A stretch of DNA of 64,000 nt from CAVTWH01 sp963794685. Lineage in GTDB: Bacteria; Actinomycetota; Actinomycetes; Mycobacteriales; Micromonosporaceae. Position numbers and translations under genes: made by a program. This document shows, piece by piece, positions 26,047 to 34,350 of the stretch. Position 1 is the first letter of the stretch. Each line of letters begins with the position of its first letter. The notes below the pieces were generated by a model. The model was not told the DNA's origin. It ran no database searches and worked only from the letters and a program-made list of their open reading frames with translations. The DNA lies in the NCBI GenBank assembly GCA_963794685.1, contig CAWCFK010000006.1, positions 1 to 64,000 on the forward strand, in the 5' to 3' direction.

Positions 26047-27015
26047 TCAGCGGGTGTGGTCGAGGACGATCTTGCCGAAGACGTCGCCGGATTCCAGCTT
26101 CGCGAACGCGGCTGCCGCTTCGGAGAAGCCGTACACCGAGTCGACCGCCGGGCGGATTCCGGAGTCGGCGCAGAGTTGGGCGAGGGCGGCCAGTTCGTCG
26201 CGGGTACCCATGGTGGAGCCGACGATCTCCAGCTGCAGGAAGAACAGCCGGCGCAGGTCCACAGTGGCCAGGTGCCCGCCGGTGGTCCCGCAGACGACGA
26301 TCCGGCCGCCCTGCGCCGCGCACTTGAGGGAGTGCTCGATGGTGGGCGCGCCGACCGTCTCGATCACCACGTCCACCCGCTCCGGCAGCCGGGCGCCGGG
26401 CTCCACCGCGGTGGCCCCGAGGGCGGCGATGCGCTCCCGCTTGCCGGCGTCACGGCTGGTCGCGTAGACCCGTGCGCCCAGCGCCCCGGCGAGGACCACC
26501 GCCGCTGTGGCGACCCCGCCGCCGGCTCCCTGAACCAGGACCGAGCCGCCCTCGGGCAGCCGCCCGCGCACGGTGAGCATCCGGTACGCGGTCAGCCAGG
26601 CGGTCGGCAGGCACGCGGCGTCGGTGAAGGAGAGCGCGGCCGGCTTGGGTACCAGGTTGCGCCGGGGCACCGCGACGAACTCGGCCAGCGTCCCCGGGTA
26701 CTTCTCGGAGAGCAGGGTGCGCTTCGGGTCCATGGTCTCGTCGCCGGACGACGGGTCACCGATCACCGCGTGCACGACGACCTCGTTGCCGTCCGGGTCC
26801 ACGCCGGCCGCGTCGTTGCCCAGGATCATCGGCAACTGGCCGGCGGCCAGCCCGACCCCGCGCAGCGACCACAGGTCGTGATGGTTGAGCGCGCTCGCCA
26901 CCACCCGTACGGTCACCCAGTCGTCCGCCGGGTGCGCCGGCTCGGGCTGCTCGCCGACCTTGAGGCCGGCGAGGGGGTTTTCGGGGTTGAGGGACTCGGC
27001 GTAGACGGCGCGCAT
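26047..27015 (-). CDS. Zinc-type MDR alcohol dehydrogenase / quinone oxidoreductase
   Basis: The 322-residue protein has an N-terminal GroES-like fold (ALNHHDLWSLRGVG, GNDAAGVDPDGNEVVV) and a Rossmann domain with VLVQGAGGGVATAAVVLAGALGARVYATS. The four structural-zinc cysteines are absent, which fits the quinone-reductase branch. It would use NAD(P)H on an unknown carbonyl or enone. It precedes a large hairpin and the malic enzyme gene on the same strand. Confidence 0.88.
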   Translation of the reverse strand: MRAVYAESLNPENPLAGLKVGEQPEPAHPADDWVTVRVVASALNHHDLWSLRGVGLAAGQLPMILGNDAAGVDPDGNEVVVHAVIGDPSSGDETMDPKRTLLSEKYPGTLAEFVAVPRRNLVPKPAALSFTDAACLPTAWLTAYRMLTVRGRLPEGGSVLVQGAGGGVATAAVVLAGALGARVYATSRDAGKRERIAALGATAVEPGARLPERVDVVIETVGAPTIEHSLKCAAQGGRIVVCGTTGGHLATVDLRRLFFLQLEIVGSTMGTRDELAALAQLCADSGIRPAVDSVYGFSEAAAAFAKLESGDVFGKIVLDHTR

Positions 27016-27065
27016 CTCGGGACGCTAACACCGCAACCCGTCCGGGGCGCGGGTGTTGGTGGTCA

Positions 27066-27142
27066 CTGTGGAAGGCAAGTGGGCAGTTGTCGGGCTCGAA
27101 AGCCGCGTTCGGACAACGACAACCGCCCACGTGCTTCCACAG
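27066..27142. repeat. Long imperfect inverted repeat (stem about 26 bp)
   Basis: Arms 27066-27092 and 27117-27142 match over 26 positions with one bulge and two mismatches (CTGTGGAAG, GTGGGC and GTTGTCG blocks are exact). The loop is 24 bases. It sits between malic enzyme and the MDR gene on the minus strand. It could terminate the malic enzyme transcript or be a dispersed palindromic element. Confidence 0.6.
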
Positions 27143-27152
27143 ACAACCCCAC

Positions 27153-28322
27153 TCAAGCAGGTGGGCGGGTCACCCCGTCGCGGTGGGCCGCGGCCATCAC
27201 GGCAGCGGCCACGGCCGGCGCGACCCGGGGATCCAGCGGGCTCGGCACGATCGCGTCCGGCCGCAGGTCGTCGGCGACGATGCCGGCGATCGCGTCGGCG
27301 GCCGCGAGCTTCATCCCGTCGGTGATCGTGGTGGCGTGCGCGTCCAGCGCGCCCCGGAAGATGCCGGGGAAGGCGAGCACGTTGTTGATCTGGTTGGGGA
27401 AGTCGCTGCGGCCGGTGGCGACCACCGCGGCGTGCCGGGCGGCCACCTCGGGGTGTACCTCGGGAGTGGGGTTGGCCAGCGCGAAGACGATGCCGCGCGG
27501 AGCCATCCCGGCCACCGCGACCTCGTCGATGCTGCCGCCGGAGACGCCGATCAGCACGTCCGCGCCGCGCAGCGCCTCGATGATGCCGCCGGTACGGCCG
27601 GAGCCGTTGGTCGCCTCGGCGAGGAGCTGCTTGGTCGGACCGAGGGATCCCCGACCGGCGTGGATGATCCCGCGCGAGTCGACCACGATCACGTCGGTGG
27701 CCCGTACCCCGCCGGCGATCAGCATGTTCGTCACGGCCACCCCGGCCGCGCCCGCACCGCTGACCACCACCCGCAGCTCGCACAGCTTGCGGTGCAGCAG
27801 CTTGGCCGCGTTGCGCAGGGCGGCGAGCACCACCACGGCGGTGCCGTGCTGGTCGTCGTGGAAGACCGGGATGGGCAGCGCCTCGTCCAGTCGGCGTTCG
27901 ATCTCGAAGCAGCGTGGGGCGGAGATGTCCTCCAGGTTGATGCCGCCGAACGAGGGCGCGAGCGCGGTCACCGTCGCGATGATCTCCTCGACGTCCTGGG
28001 TGGCCAGGCAGATCGGTACCGCGTCCACCCCGCCGAACTGCTTGAACAGCACGGCTTTGCCCTCCATCACGGGCATCGCGGCACGTGGGCCGATATTGCC
28101 CAGGCCGAGGACAGCCGAGCCGTCGGTGACCACGGCAACCGTGTGCGGCACCCAGGTGTAGGCGTCCACCAACTCGGGGCGGGCCGCGATCGCCTCGCAG
28201 ACCAACGCCACCCCGGGGGTGTACGCGAGGGAGAGATCCGTGGTGGTCGCCAGGGGCACAGTGGCCGCGACCGTCATCTTGCCGCCCCGGTGGAGCGCGA
28301 AAACCTCATCAGCGAAAGACAT
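27153..28322 (-). CDS. NAD(P)-dependent malic enzyme
   Basis: Malic enzyme converts malate to pyruvate and CO2. The 389-residue short bacterial form has LAYTPGVALVCEAIA, VTDGSAVLGLGNIGP, the divalent metal and substrate block FHDDQHGTAVVVLAALRNA, the dinucleotide motif VVSGAGAAGVAV and ANPTPEVHPE with FPNQINN. The ATG at 28322 is preferred because AGAGG lies eleven bases upstream; TTG and GTG codons just before it are alternatives. NAD versus NADP preference cannot be told. Confidence 0.93.
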   Translation of the reverse strand: MSFADEVFALHRGGKMTVAATVPLATTTDLSLAYTPGVALVCEAIAARPELVDAYTWVPHTVAVVTDGSAVLGLGNIGPRAAMPVMEGKAVLFKQFGGVDAVPICLATQDVEEIIATVTALAPSFGGINLEDISAPRCFEIERRLDEALPIPVFHDDQHGTAVVVLAALRNAAKLLHRKLCELRVVVSGAGAAGVAVTNMLIAGGVRATDVIVVDSRGIIHAGRGSLGPTKQLLAEATNGSGRTGGIIEALRGADVLIGVSGGSIDEVAVAGMAPRGIVFALANPTPEVHPEVAARHAAVVATGRSDFPNQINNVLAFPGIFRGALDAHATTITDGMKLAAADAIAGIVADDLRPDAIVPSPLDPRVAPAVAAAVMAAAHRDGVTRPPA

Positions 28323-28591
28323 CTTCGACAACACCTCTCAAGCAACGCTGCTCGGACGTGGGGGTATCAGACGTGGATTGCCGGCCAGGGATCGCCGGAC
28401 GTGGTGCTGACAGCATGCCTGCCGGCTCAACCGCGACGGTGGCGGCAGACTCAAGCTGGATTCGGGGCGGGCACGGGCGCGACTGGTCAGGCGACACCGG
28501 GCCCGGAGAACACGGGGATCGCCCGGGAGACTGCTCAGCATAGTGCCGGGCGGGCCGGTCGCGGCCGACCAGGCAGCTCAAGTGAGCAGTT

Positions 28592-28915
28592 TCACCGCAC
28601 CGACCGTACCCGGGAAATGCCTGGCCACCAGCGCAGCAGGACTCGACCGACGACCCGGGCCGGACCGTAGCGTCGGGAATCCGCCGAGATCTCGGCGTTG
28701 TCACCCTCGACCCACCAGCCGCCCGGCACCGGCCGCACGGCCCGCTTGACGAACAGGCCGGGCTGGTCCGCGAAGGCCACCACCAGCACGTCGCCGGGGC
28801 GGGCCCGGCTGGTCCGGCGCACCAGGATGGCGTCGCCGTCGCGCAGCGCCGGGACCATCGAGGGTTCCCTGACCAGCGCGGTGAACAGCGGCGAACGCAA
28901 CAGTGGGTGGTACAC
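28592..28915 (-). CDS. sodX: Nickel-type SOD maturation protease
   Basis: The 107-residue protein is an S26 signal-peptidase-like enzyme. It has the catalytic Ser in REPSMVPALRDGD and the Lys in LFVKRAVRPVPGGWW, plus the GDNAEISADSR box. It removes the propeptide of NiSOD so that the His at the new N-terminus can bind nickel. It is divergent from sodN, its substrate. GTG 28915 is the start, behind GGAGGT seven bases away. Confidence 0.9.
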   Translation of the reverse strand: MYHPLLRSPLFTALVREPSMVPALRDGDAILVRRTSRARPGDVLVVAFADQPGLFVKRAVRPVPGGWWVEGDNAEISADSRRYGPARVVGRVLLRWWPGISRVRSVR

Positions 28916-28988
28916 CCGATGACCTCCGTGACACTGGAGTAGGGTCGAATCGCTGAAGCGATCATTGCAAGACACCAGGAGGATCCAG

Positions 28989-29393
28989 ATGCGACTGCCA
29001 CGCTTCCTGACTCCGCGCACTGTCGTCCGCGCCCACTGCGACCTGCCGTGTGGCGTGTACGACCCGGCGCAAGCCAAGATCGAAGCGCAATCGGTGAAGG
29101 CGATCTGCGAGAAGTACCAGGCCAACCCCGATCCCGAGTTCCGCACCCGCGCCCTGATCATCAAGGAGCAGCGCTCGGAGCTCGTCAAGCACCACCTGTG
29201 GGTGCTGTGGACCGACTACTTCAAGCCGGCCCACTTCGAGAAGTACCCGGAACTGCACACCTTGTTCAACGAGGCGACCAAGCTTGCCGGCGCCAGTGGC
29301 GCCAAGGGCTCGGCCGACCCGGCCACCGCCCAGCAGCTGCTCGACAAGATCGAGGAGATCTCGAAGATCTTCTGGGAGACCAAGCAGGCGTGA
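28989..29393 (+). CDS. sodN: Nickel superoxide dismutase
   Basis: NiSOD disproportionates superoxide. The 134-residue precursor has a 15-residue leader (MRLPRFLTPRTVVRA) and then the nickel hook HCDLPCGVYDP, with His1, Cys2 and Cys6 of the mature enzyme as ligands. The helical remainder matches the four-helix bundle. AGGAGGATCC precedes the ATG. It shares a 73-base intergenic region with sodX. A single TTGCAA half-site at about 28968 could belong to a nickel-responsive Nur operator, but no second half-site is clear. Confidence 0.97.
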   Translation: MRLPRFLTPRTVVRAHCDLPCGVYDPAQAKIEAQSVKAICEKYQANPDPEFRTRALIIKEQRSELVKHHLWVLWTDYFKPAHFEKYPELHTLFNEATKLAGASGAKGSADPATAQQLLDKIEEISKIFWETKQA

Positions 29394-29887
29394 GCACCAC
29401 CCAGACAGTCTCGACCCGGCCGGTACGTCCCCAGGACGTGCCGGCCGTCGTCGAGATGGTGTACGAACTGGCTGACTTCGAGCGGGCGCGGCACGAGTGC
29501 ACGCTGACCGCCGGGCAGCTGAACGACGCCCTGTTCCGTCCCGGCGCCGCCCTGTTCGGGCACGTCGCGGTGACCGGTGCGGACGAGGTCGTCGGCGTCG
29601 CCCTGTGGTTCCTGAACTTCTCCACCTGGGAAGGCGTCCACGGGATCTACCTGGAGGACCTCTACGTCCGCCCGCAGGCCCGCAAGTCCGGCGCCGGCCG
29701 GGCGCTGCTCGCCGCGCTGGCGGGGGTCTGCGTCGAGCGCGGGTACCAGCGGCTGGACTTCTCGGTGCTGGATTGGAACCCGGCCCGGGACTTCTACGCC
29801 CGCGTGGGCGCGCAGCACAGCGCCGACTGGCTGCCGTACCGGATCTCGGGTGCGCCGCTGCACGCGCTGGCCGACGCCACCGGCTGA
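29390..29887 (+). CDS. GNAT-family N-acetyltransferase
   Basis: The 165-residue protein has the GNAT fold: STRPVRPQDVPAVVEMVYEL, then GIYLEDLYVRPQARKSGAGRALLAAL with the acetyl-CoA loop (ARKSGAGR), and DFYARVGAQ. It resembles the diamine acetyltransferase (SSAT-like) branch, judged from the FWN/GIYLEDL pattern. The GTG at 29390 overlaps the sodN stop (GTGA), so the genes are translationally coupled. A link to oxidative stress is only positional. Confidence 0.88.
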   Translation: MSTTQTVSTRPVRPQDVPAVVEMVYELADFERARHECTLTAGQLNDALFRPGAALFGHVAVTGADEVVGVALWFLNFSTWEGVHGIYLEDLYVRPQARKSGAGRALLAALAGVCVERGYQRLDFSVLDWNPARDFYARVGAQHSADWLPYRISGAPLHALADATG

Positions 29888-29949
29888 CCCCTGTCCGGGG
29901 GTCGTAGCGGCCACGCCGGGCGGGTCGCGTGCGGTGATCGGCAACCAAG

Positions 29950-29960
29950 TTGGTATACAA
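29950..29960. promoter_or_regulatory. TTGGTATACAA near-palindrome
   Basis: An 11-base near-palindrome, similar to GntR-type operators (TTG-TATA-CAA), lies 48 bases upstream of the anti-sigma-type gene. No GntR regulator is encoded nearby, so the assignment is weak. Confidence 0.25.
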
Positions 29961-30007
29961 GCCGGCAATGCCGGGCGTGAAGCCACCGCCTAGAGTCAGG
30001 ACGGGGG

Positions 30008-30427
30008 GTGCTTCGGGTGACCGCACTGGTGCATAACGCGGCACAGCCGTCACGCGGTGACGTGGTGGTGCTCGTCGTGCCCGCCGACGGTGGGTACCTG
30101 TCGGTGCTGCGCACCGCGACCGCCGGCCTGGCGGCCCGCCTCAAGTTCGGTCTGGAAGAGATCGAGGACCTGCGCATCGCGGTGGACGAGGCGTGCGCCA
30201 TGCTGATCACCCTGGTCGGCGCGCAGATCGAGGTGACCTGCCAGTTCGACATGGGTCCGGACGCGGTCACGGTCTCGGTCTCGGTGCCGGTGCGGCAGCC
30301 GGTCACGCTGCCCGGTGAGGGGTCGTTCTCCTGGCAGGTGCTGACCGCGCTGGCCGGTGAGGTGTCGGCCGAGTCGACCGGCGACCGGGCCACCATCCGG
30401 CTGACCAAGCGGCGCGGCCTGGGCTGA
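30008..30427 (+). CDS. RsbW-like anti-sigma factor / histidine-kinase-type ATPase
   Basis: The 139-residue protein has a GHKL ATPase fold: SVLRTATAGLAARLKFGLEEIEDLRIAVDEACAM contains the N-box with the conserved Glu-Asp and Asp-Glu-Ala. It belongs to the RsbW/SpoIIAB group that binds alternative sigma factors and phosphorylates STAS antagonists. No sigma factor or STAS gene is adjacent. GTG 30008 gives the longest frame; GTG 30017 has the better G-rich upstream site. Residues of the usual G-box are weak, so kinase activity is uncertain. Confidence 0.82.
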   Translation: MLRVTALVHNAAQPSRGDVVVLVVPADGGYLSVLRTATAGLAARLKFGLEEIEDLRIAVDEACAMLITLVGAQIEVTCQFDMGPDAVTVSVSVPVRQPVTLPGEGSFSWQVLTALAGEVSAESTGDRATIRLTKRRGLG

Positions 30428-30433
30428 GGCCGG

Positions 30434-30832
30434 TCAGTCGTCGACGCCGATGCCCAGTTCTTCCCGGGTACGGGGGGCGAGCAGGCCGGCCGCGCAGAGC
30501 ACCGCGACGACGAGCACCGGCACCCCCACCCACGGGGTACCGCCCTGGGTCATGTACCAGCCGATCGGGATCAGCAGCAGCTGCAGTACCAGCGCCGGGC
30601 CGCGTGCGCCCCGGGACCGGCGGGCCAGCAGCCGGGCCAGCGCCACGAACGCCACAGCCAGCAGCAGCACCACGACGATGGTCGCCACCGCGCTGGCCAC
30701 GCTCACCGACGGGCCGCGTACCGCCGCCGCGCCGAGCAGTGCCGCCGCCGCCAGTGCCGCCACCGCCTCGGCGACCAGGCACCCGATCGCCACCCAGAGC
30801 GGTCGCGGCGGTGTTGTCCTGGTGTCACTCAC
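30434..30832 (-). CDS. Small four-helix membrane protein
   Basis: The 132-residue protein has four hydrophobic helices (VAIGCLVAEAVAALAAAALL; VASAVATIVVVLLLAVAFVAL; ALVLQLLLIPIGWYM; WVGVPVLVVAVLCAAGLLA) and a charged tail TREELGIGVDD. It converges with the anti-sigma-type gene, six bases apart. It is divergent from the lipid kinase, 37 bases apart. I recognise no functional family. The GTG at 30832 opens VSDTRTTPPRP. Confidence 0.7.
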   Translation of the reverse strand: MSDTRTTPPRPLWVAIGCLVAEAVAALAAAALLGAAAVRGPSVSVASAVATIVVVLLLAVAFVALARLLARRSRGARGPALVLQLLLIPIGWYMTQGGTPWVGVPVLVVAVLCAAGLLAPRTREELGIGVDD

Positions 30833-30869
30833 GCGGGAGAGGTTATCGCGGAGCGGTACAGTGCCAGCC

Positions 30870-31823
30870 ATGCGGGCGCTCCTGGTCGTCAACCACAAGG
30901 CCACGACCACCAGTGCGCGGGTCCGCGACGTTCTGGTCCAGGCCCTGCGTAGCGTGACCGACCTGCGGGTCGAGCACACGAAGCGGCGTGGGCACGCGGC
31001 CGAACTCGCCGCGCAGGCCACCGCCGACGGGCTGGACGTGGTGGTCGCGCTGGGTGGCGACGGCACCGTCAATGAGCTGATCAACGGTCTGCTCAGTGCC
31101 GGCGGCGGCCCGGACACGCCGGCCTTCGCGGTGGTGCCCGGCGGCTCCACCAATGTCTTCGCCCGCGCGCTGGGCCTGCCCGACGACTGGGTGGAGGCGA
31201 CCGGCGTGCTGTTGGAGGCGCTGCGCGACAAGCGCGAGCGCACCATCGGGCTGGGCCGGGCCAACGGCCGGTACTTCACCTTCTGCGCGGGGCTCGGGCT
31301 GGACGCCGAGGTGGTGCACCGGGTGGAGCGGGCCCGGCTGCGCGGGCGTACTTCGACTCCGCTGCTCTACCTGCGCTCGCTCGGCTCGCAGTACCTGTTT
31401 GACACCCGGCGCTCCGAGTCGCCGATCACCCTGGAGATCCCCGGCGAGCCGGCGAGCCCCGAACTGGCGTCGGTGATCGTGCAGAACACCGCGCCGTTCA
31501 CGTACCTGCGCGGCCGGCCGGTGCACGGTTCGCCGGACGCCTCCTTCGATCTCGGGCTGGACTTCCTCGCGCTGCGGGCACTGAAGGCGACGGCCACCGC
31601 CCGGGTGATGGTGCAGCTGATCGCCGGCCGGACCGGGCATGGCGAGCAGGCCGGTCAGCTCGTCGGCCCGCACGGTCGGCAGGTGGTGCGGGGACACGAC
31701 CTGGCCGACTTCACCCTGCGCTCGGCCCGGCCGCTGGGTTTCCAGTTGGACGGCGATTATCTCGGCGAACGGGACGAAGTACATTTCGCCAGCGCACCGG
31801 CCGCACTTCGGGTAATCTGCTGA
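30870..31823 (+). CDS. Diacylglycerol/sphingosine kinase-family lipid kinase
   Basis: The 317-residue protein has the family N-terminus ALLVVNHKATT, the catalytic glycine block VVALGGDGTVNELINGLL, VVPGGSTNVFARALGLP, and the C-terminal DGDYLGERDEVHF. These are the marks of the DagK/YegS fold, which phosphorylates diacylglycerol or related lipids at the membrane. The whiB gene follows after a long regulatory gap. Confidence 0.92.
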   Translation: MRALLVVNHKATTTSARVRDVLVQALRSVTDLRVEHTKRRGHAAELAAQATADGLDVVVALGGDGTVNELINGLLSAGGGPDTPAFAVVPGGSTNVFARALGLPDDWVEATGVLLEALRDKRERTIGLGRANGRYFTFCAGLGLDAEVVHRVERARLRGRTSTPLLYLRSLGSQYLFDTRRSESPITLEIPGEPASPELASVIVQNTAPFTYLRGRPVHGSPDASFDLGLDFLALRALKATATARVMVQLIAGRTGHGEQAGQLVGPHGRQVVRGHDLADFTLRSARPLGFQLDGDYLGERDEVHFASAPAALRVIC

Positions 31824-31947
31824 ACTTGGGTCTGCCGCACCAACGTTCCCACGCAACACATACTCGAAATGCTGGTACGCGGCTACCGTCAGTACTAGAT
31901 TAACTACTGACCGTCGTAACTCAAGATCAGATTTGCTCTGCACAGTC

Positions 31948-31963
31948 GGTGAGGTCGCTCACC
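31948..31963. promoter_or_regulatory. CRP-type palindrome upstream of whiB
   Basis: GGTGAGGTCGCTCACC is a perfect 6-4-6 palindrome. It contains GTGA-N6-TCAC, the core of the cAMP receptor protein site. Its centre lies about 70 bases before the expected start of transcription from the promoter at 31990-32020. Mycobacterial whiB1 is known to be controlled by CRP, which makes the match meaningful. The rest of 31824-32155 holds no gene. Confidence 0.55.
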
Positions 31964-31989
31964 CGTATGGGCTTTTCCGAGCAGTCCTC

Positions 31990-32020
31990 TTGACATCGCG
32001 GTAGTTCGTGAAAGTATTCA
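31990..32020 (+). promoter_or_regulatory. Probable vegetative promoter of whiB
   Basis: A perfect -35 hexamer TTGACA lies at 31990-31995. A -10-like element (AGTATT after 17 bases, or TATTCA after 19) follows at 32013-32020. The surrounding sequence is AT-rich for this genome. It would leave a leader of about 130 bases before the whiB ATG. Confidence 0.6.
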
Positions 32021-32155
32021 CAAGCACACCGAGTTACGGCCACGTTGCCTGCTCACGCGTTGCCGGTTACTCCGGGCTCCAGCCGGGTAATCGCGAGGTG
32101 AGATGCATAAAGGAAGAGCGCAAACACCGCAATCGATCCGAGGAGTGTTGCCGCC

Positions 32156-32407
32156 ATGGACTGGCGTCACCGTGCTGTCTGCCGCGATGAAGACCCCGAG
32201 CTGTTCTTCCCGATTGGGACGTCCGGGCCGGCGCTGCTTCAGGTCGAGCAGGCCAAGGCGGTCTGTCGGCGCTGTTCGGTCGTTGACGAGTGCCTGCAGT
32301 GGGCGCTGGACAGCGGCCAGGACGCCGGCGTCTGGGGTGGGATGAGTGAGGAAGAGCGGCGGGCAGTCAAGCGCCGTGGGGGCGTACGCGTCCGCGCCTC
32401 TCTCTGA
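32156..32407 (+). CDS. whiB: WhiB-family iron-sulfur regulator (WhiB1-like)
   Basis: The 83-residue protein has the four cluster ligands: Cys9 in HRAVCRDEDPELFF, then CRRCSVVDEC. The turn GVWGGMSEEERR and basic C-terminus KRRGGVRVR contact sigma factor and DNA. Size and motifs match WhiB1, an essential NO-sensitive [4Fe-4S] partner of the main sigma factor in mycobacteria. It has a long upstream regulatory region with a consensus -35 and a CRP-type palindrome. Confidence 0.93.
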   Translation: MDWRHRAVCRDEDPELFFPIGTSGPALLQVEQAKAVCRRCSVVDECLQWALDSGQDAGVWGGMSEEERRAVKRRGGVRVRASL

Positions 32408-32446
32408 ACGAACCGGGACCGCGAACCCGAAGAACCAACTCACCGG

Positions 32447-32474
32447 CACCCCGTGGACATTGATCCCCGGGGTG
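32447..32474 (+). terminator. Possible terminator after whiB
   Basis: CACCCCG (32447-32453) and CGGGGTG (32468-32474) form a 7-bp stem with a 14-base loop, 40 bases after the whiB stop. The stem is short and has no T-run. The remaining gap to 32662 shows no gene. Confidence 0.35.
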
Positions 32475-32662
32475 TCTGTCATTCCGGAGTTTGATCTTGG
32501 CGCGACTACCGCCAGTAACTTTCAGCAATCGGCCGGAGCCGCAGTCGTCAACACGCTGCGTGATCATCAGCGGGCTTCCGGACAGTCACTCCCGGTAGTC
32601 GACTCGCCGGATACGACCGGCGTAACGAAGCGCGGTTGCGGTCACACCCGGTAGCCGGGGCG

Positions 32663-33631
32663 TCAGGTCTGACGGGTCCGCAGCAGTACGGCGTCGACCA
32701 ACTCCGGGGTCACGTCCAGTGGCGCCGCCACGGTCGCCACGCCGGCCGTCCGACCCTGCTGCACCGCCCGGTCGTAGAGCCGGCCGGGGGCGAGGAAGTA
32801 GCTGGCCAGCCCGATCCGGCCGGCTCCCGCTGCGCGCAGGGCGGCCACCGTGTCGGTGACACTGCGGCCAGCCCCCGACGCGTACCCGGCCAGCGCCGGC
32901 ACGCCCAGCCGGGTACCCAACGCGCGGGCCGCGACGTCCACCGTGGCCAGCGCGTCGAGGTGCCGCGAACCGGCCCCCGCGAGCACCACGGCATCCAGGT
33001 CGGCCGCCGCCGGCAGCCGGCGCAGCAGCGATCGGACCAGCAGGTCCAGCACGTCGGTGTCGGTGTCCGGGGCGCCCACGGGGCCGAGCACCGGCGCGAG
33101 GCGTACCCCCGAAGCGCCCTGGGCCCGCGCCCGGTCGACCTCGCCGGGCACGTCGATCCGGCCGTGATACGCCTCGGTCAGCAGCAGCGGCACCACCACC
33201 GCCGGGCCGCCCAACTCGACCAGGGTCTGCGCCGGCCGCGGGCCGGCGAAGTCGAGGAACGTGGCGAGCACCGGCCGGCCCGGCGCAGCGGCCTGCACCG
33301 CGTCGCGCAGCGCCAGCGTCGACCGCGCCGCCGCCGGATCCCGGCTGCCGTGCGCCACCAGCACGATCGCCTCGTCGGCCGCCGCCCGGGCCACCCACGC
33401 CGGCGCAACAGTCGGGCCCGACACCACCCGGGCCACATCCGGGACGGGCCCCACCCGGGCTGAACCAGGGGCTGACCCCAGCCGGGCCGAACCACGGGCT
33501 GACCCCACCCGGGCCGAACCACGGGCTGACTCCACCCGGGCCGAACCACGGGCTGACCCCACCCGGGCCGCAATCGACACCGCCCCCACCGGAGTGGGGG
33601 CGGGCGAGAGGATGGTCGTGGGGCGGGTCAC
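32663..33631 (-). CDS. Sirohydrochlorin chelatase (CbiX/SirB family)
   Basis: The enzyme inserts iron (or cobalt) into sirohydrochlorin; siroheme is the cofactor of the sulfite reductase encoded in the same operon. The 322-residue protein has two CbiX halves: IVLVAHGSRDPAAARS with the metal-binding His, VVVPLLLTEAYHGRIDVP, then VVLAGAGSRHLDAL and GLASYFLAPGRLYDRA. The first 85 residues are an unusual linker with SARGSARV repeats that relatives do not need. The GTG at 33631 overlaps the cysH stop (GTGA). A start inside, nearer AADEAIVLV, cannot be excluded. Confidence 0.88.
   Translation of the reverse strand: MTRPTTILSPAPTPVGAVSIAARVGSARGSARVESARGSARVGSARGSARLGSAPGSARVGPVPDVARVVSGPTVAPAWVARAAADEAIVLVAHGSRDPAAARSTLALRDAVQAAAPGRPVLATFLDFAGPRPAQTLVELGGPAVVVPLLLTEAYHGRIDVPGEVDRARAQGASGVRLAPVLGPVGAPDTDTDVLDLLVRSLLRRLPAAADLDAVVLAGAGSRHLDALATVDVAARALGTRLGVPALAGYASGAGRSVTDTVAALRAAGAGRIGLASYFLAPGRLYDRAVQQGRTAGVATVAAPLDVTPELVDAVLLRTRQT
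33449..33570 (-). repeat. 27-bp tandem repeat, four and a half copies
   Basis: Units at 33449, 33476, 33503 and 33530 are 27 bases each, with a partial fifth at 33557. Copies three and four differ by one base. On the minus strand they encode nine-residue SARGSARV-type units in the N-terminal linker of the chelatase. The period keeps frame, so copy number can vary harmlessly. Confidence 0.88.
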
Positions 33632-34347
33632 GCCGAGTGTAGGCCGCACTCGGTCTTGTCGAACATCGGCCAACGGCCTGCGCGGGCGTCCTCGCCCGGC
33701 TTGGTCCGCCGGGTGCACGGCCAGCAACCCACCGAGGCGTACCCCTCGGACTTGATCAGGTCGTTCACCGGCACGTTGTGCCGCTCGATGTAGGCCTGCA
33801 CGTCGGCCTCGGTCCAGTAGGCCAGCGGGGCCACCTTGACCTTGCCTCGGGCCTGCTCGAAGCCGACGACCGGAGTGTTCGCCCGGGACGGCGACTCGTC
33901 CCGGCGCAGCCCGGCGCCCCAGGCGTCGTAGCCCTCCAGCGCCTCCCGCAGCGGCTCCACCTTGCGCAGCGCGCAGCACTCGTCGGGGTCCCGGTTGAAC
34001 AGCCGGGGACCGTAGAGGCCGTCCTGCTGGCCGATGGTCAGCCGCGGCTTGATCGACCGGACGTTCACCGGCATCGTCGCGGCCACCAGGTCACGGATGT
34101 CCAGGGTCTGCTGGAAGTGCAGGCCGGTGTCCAGGAAGATCACGTCGATGCCGGGCGCCACCTGGGACACCACGTGCACGAGTACCGCGTCCGCGAACGA
34201 GCTGGTGACACAGAACCGCTCGCCGAACTGCTCCACCGCCCACTCCACGACCCGGTGCGCGGTCGCGCCCTCCAGGTCTGCCGCGCCCCGCTGCGCCAAC
34301 GCGCGCAGCTGCTCGGTCTCCGGTCGGGCCAGGCTAATCAGGCTCAC
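33628..34347 (-). CDS. cysH: Phosphoadenylyl/adenylyl-sulfate reductase
   Basis: CysH reduces APS or PAPS to sulfite. The 239-residue protein has TSSFADAVLVHVV, the nucleotide loop IFLDTGLHFQQTL, and two cysteine pairs (ECCALRKVEPL and GCWPCTRRTKPG). These bind a [4Fe-4S] cluster and mark the thioredoxin-dependent APS reductase type, the usual form in actinobacteria. The catalytic Cys lies in the C-terminal TECGLH. It follows the zinc ribbon gene by three bases and overlaps the chelatase gene. Confidence 0.95.
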   Translation of the reverse strand: MSLISLARPETEQLRALAQRGAADLEGATAHRVVEWAVEQFGERFCVTSSFADAVLVHVVSQVAPGIDVIFLDTGLHFQQTLDIRDLVAATMPVNVRSIKPRLTIGQQDGLYGPRLFNRDPDECCALRKVEPLREALEGYDAWGAGLRRDESPSRANTPVVGFEQARGKVKVAPLAYWTEADVQAYIERHNVPVNDLIKSEGYASVGCWPCTRRTKPGEDARAGRWPMFDKTECGLHSA

Positions 34348-34350
34348 GGG

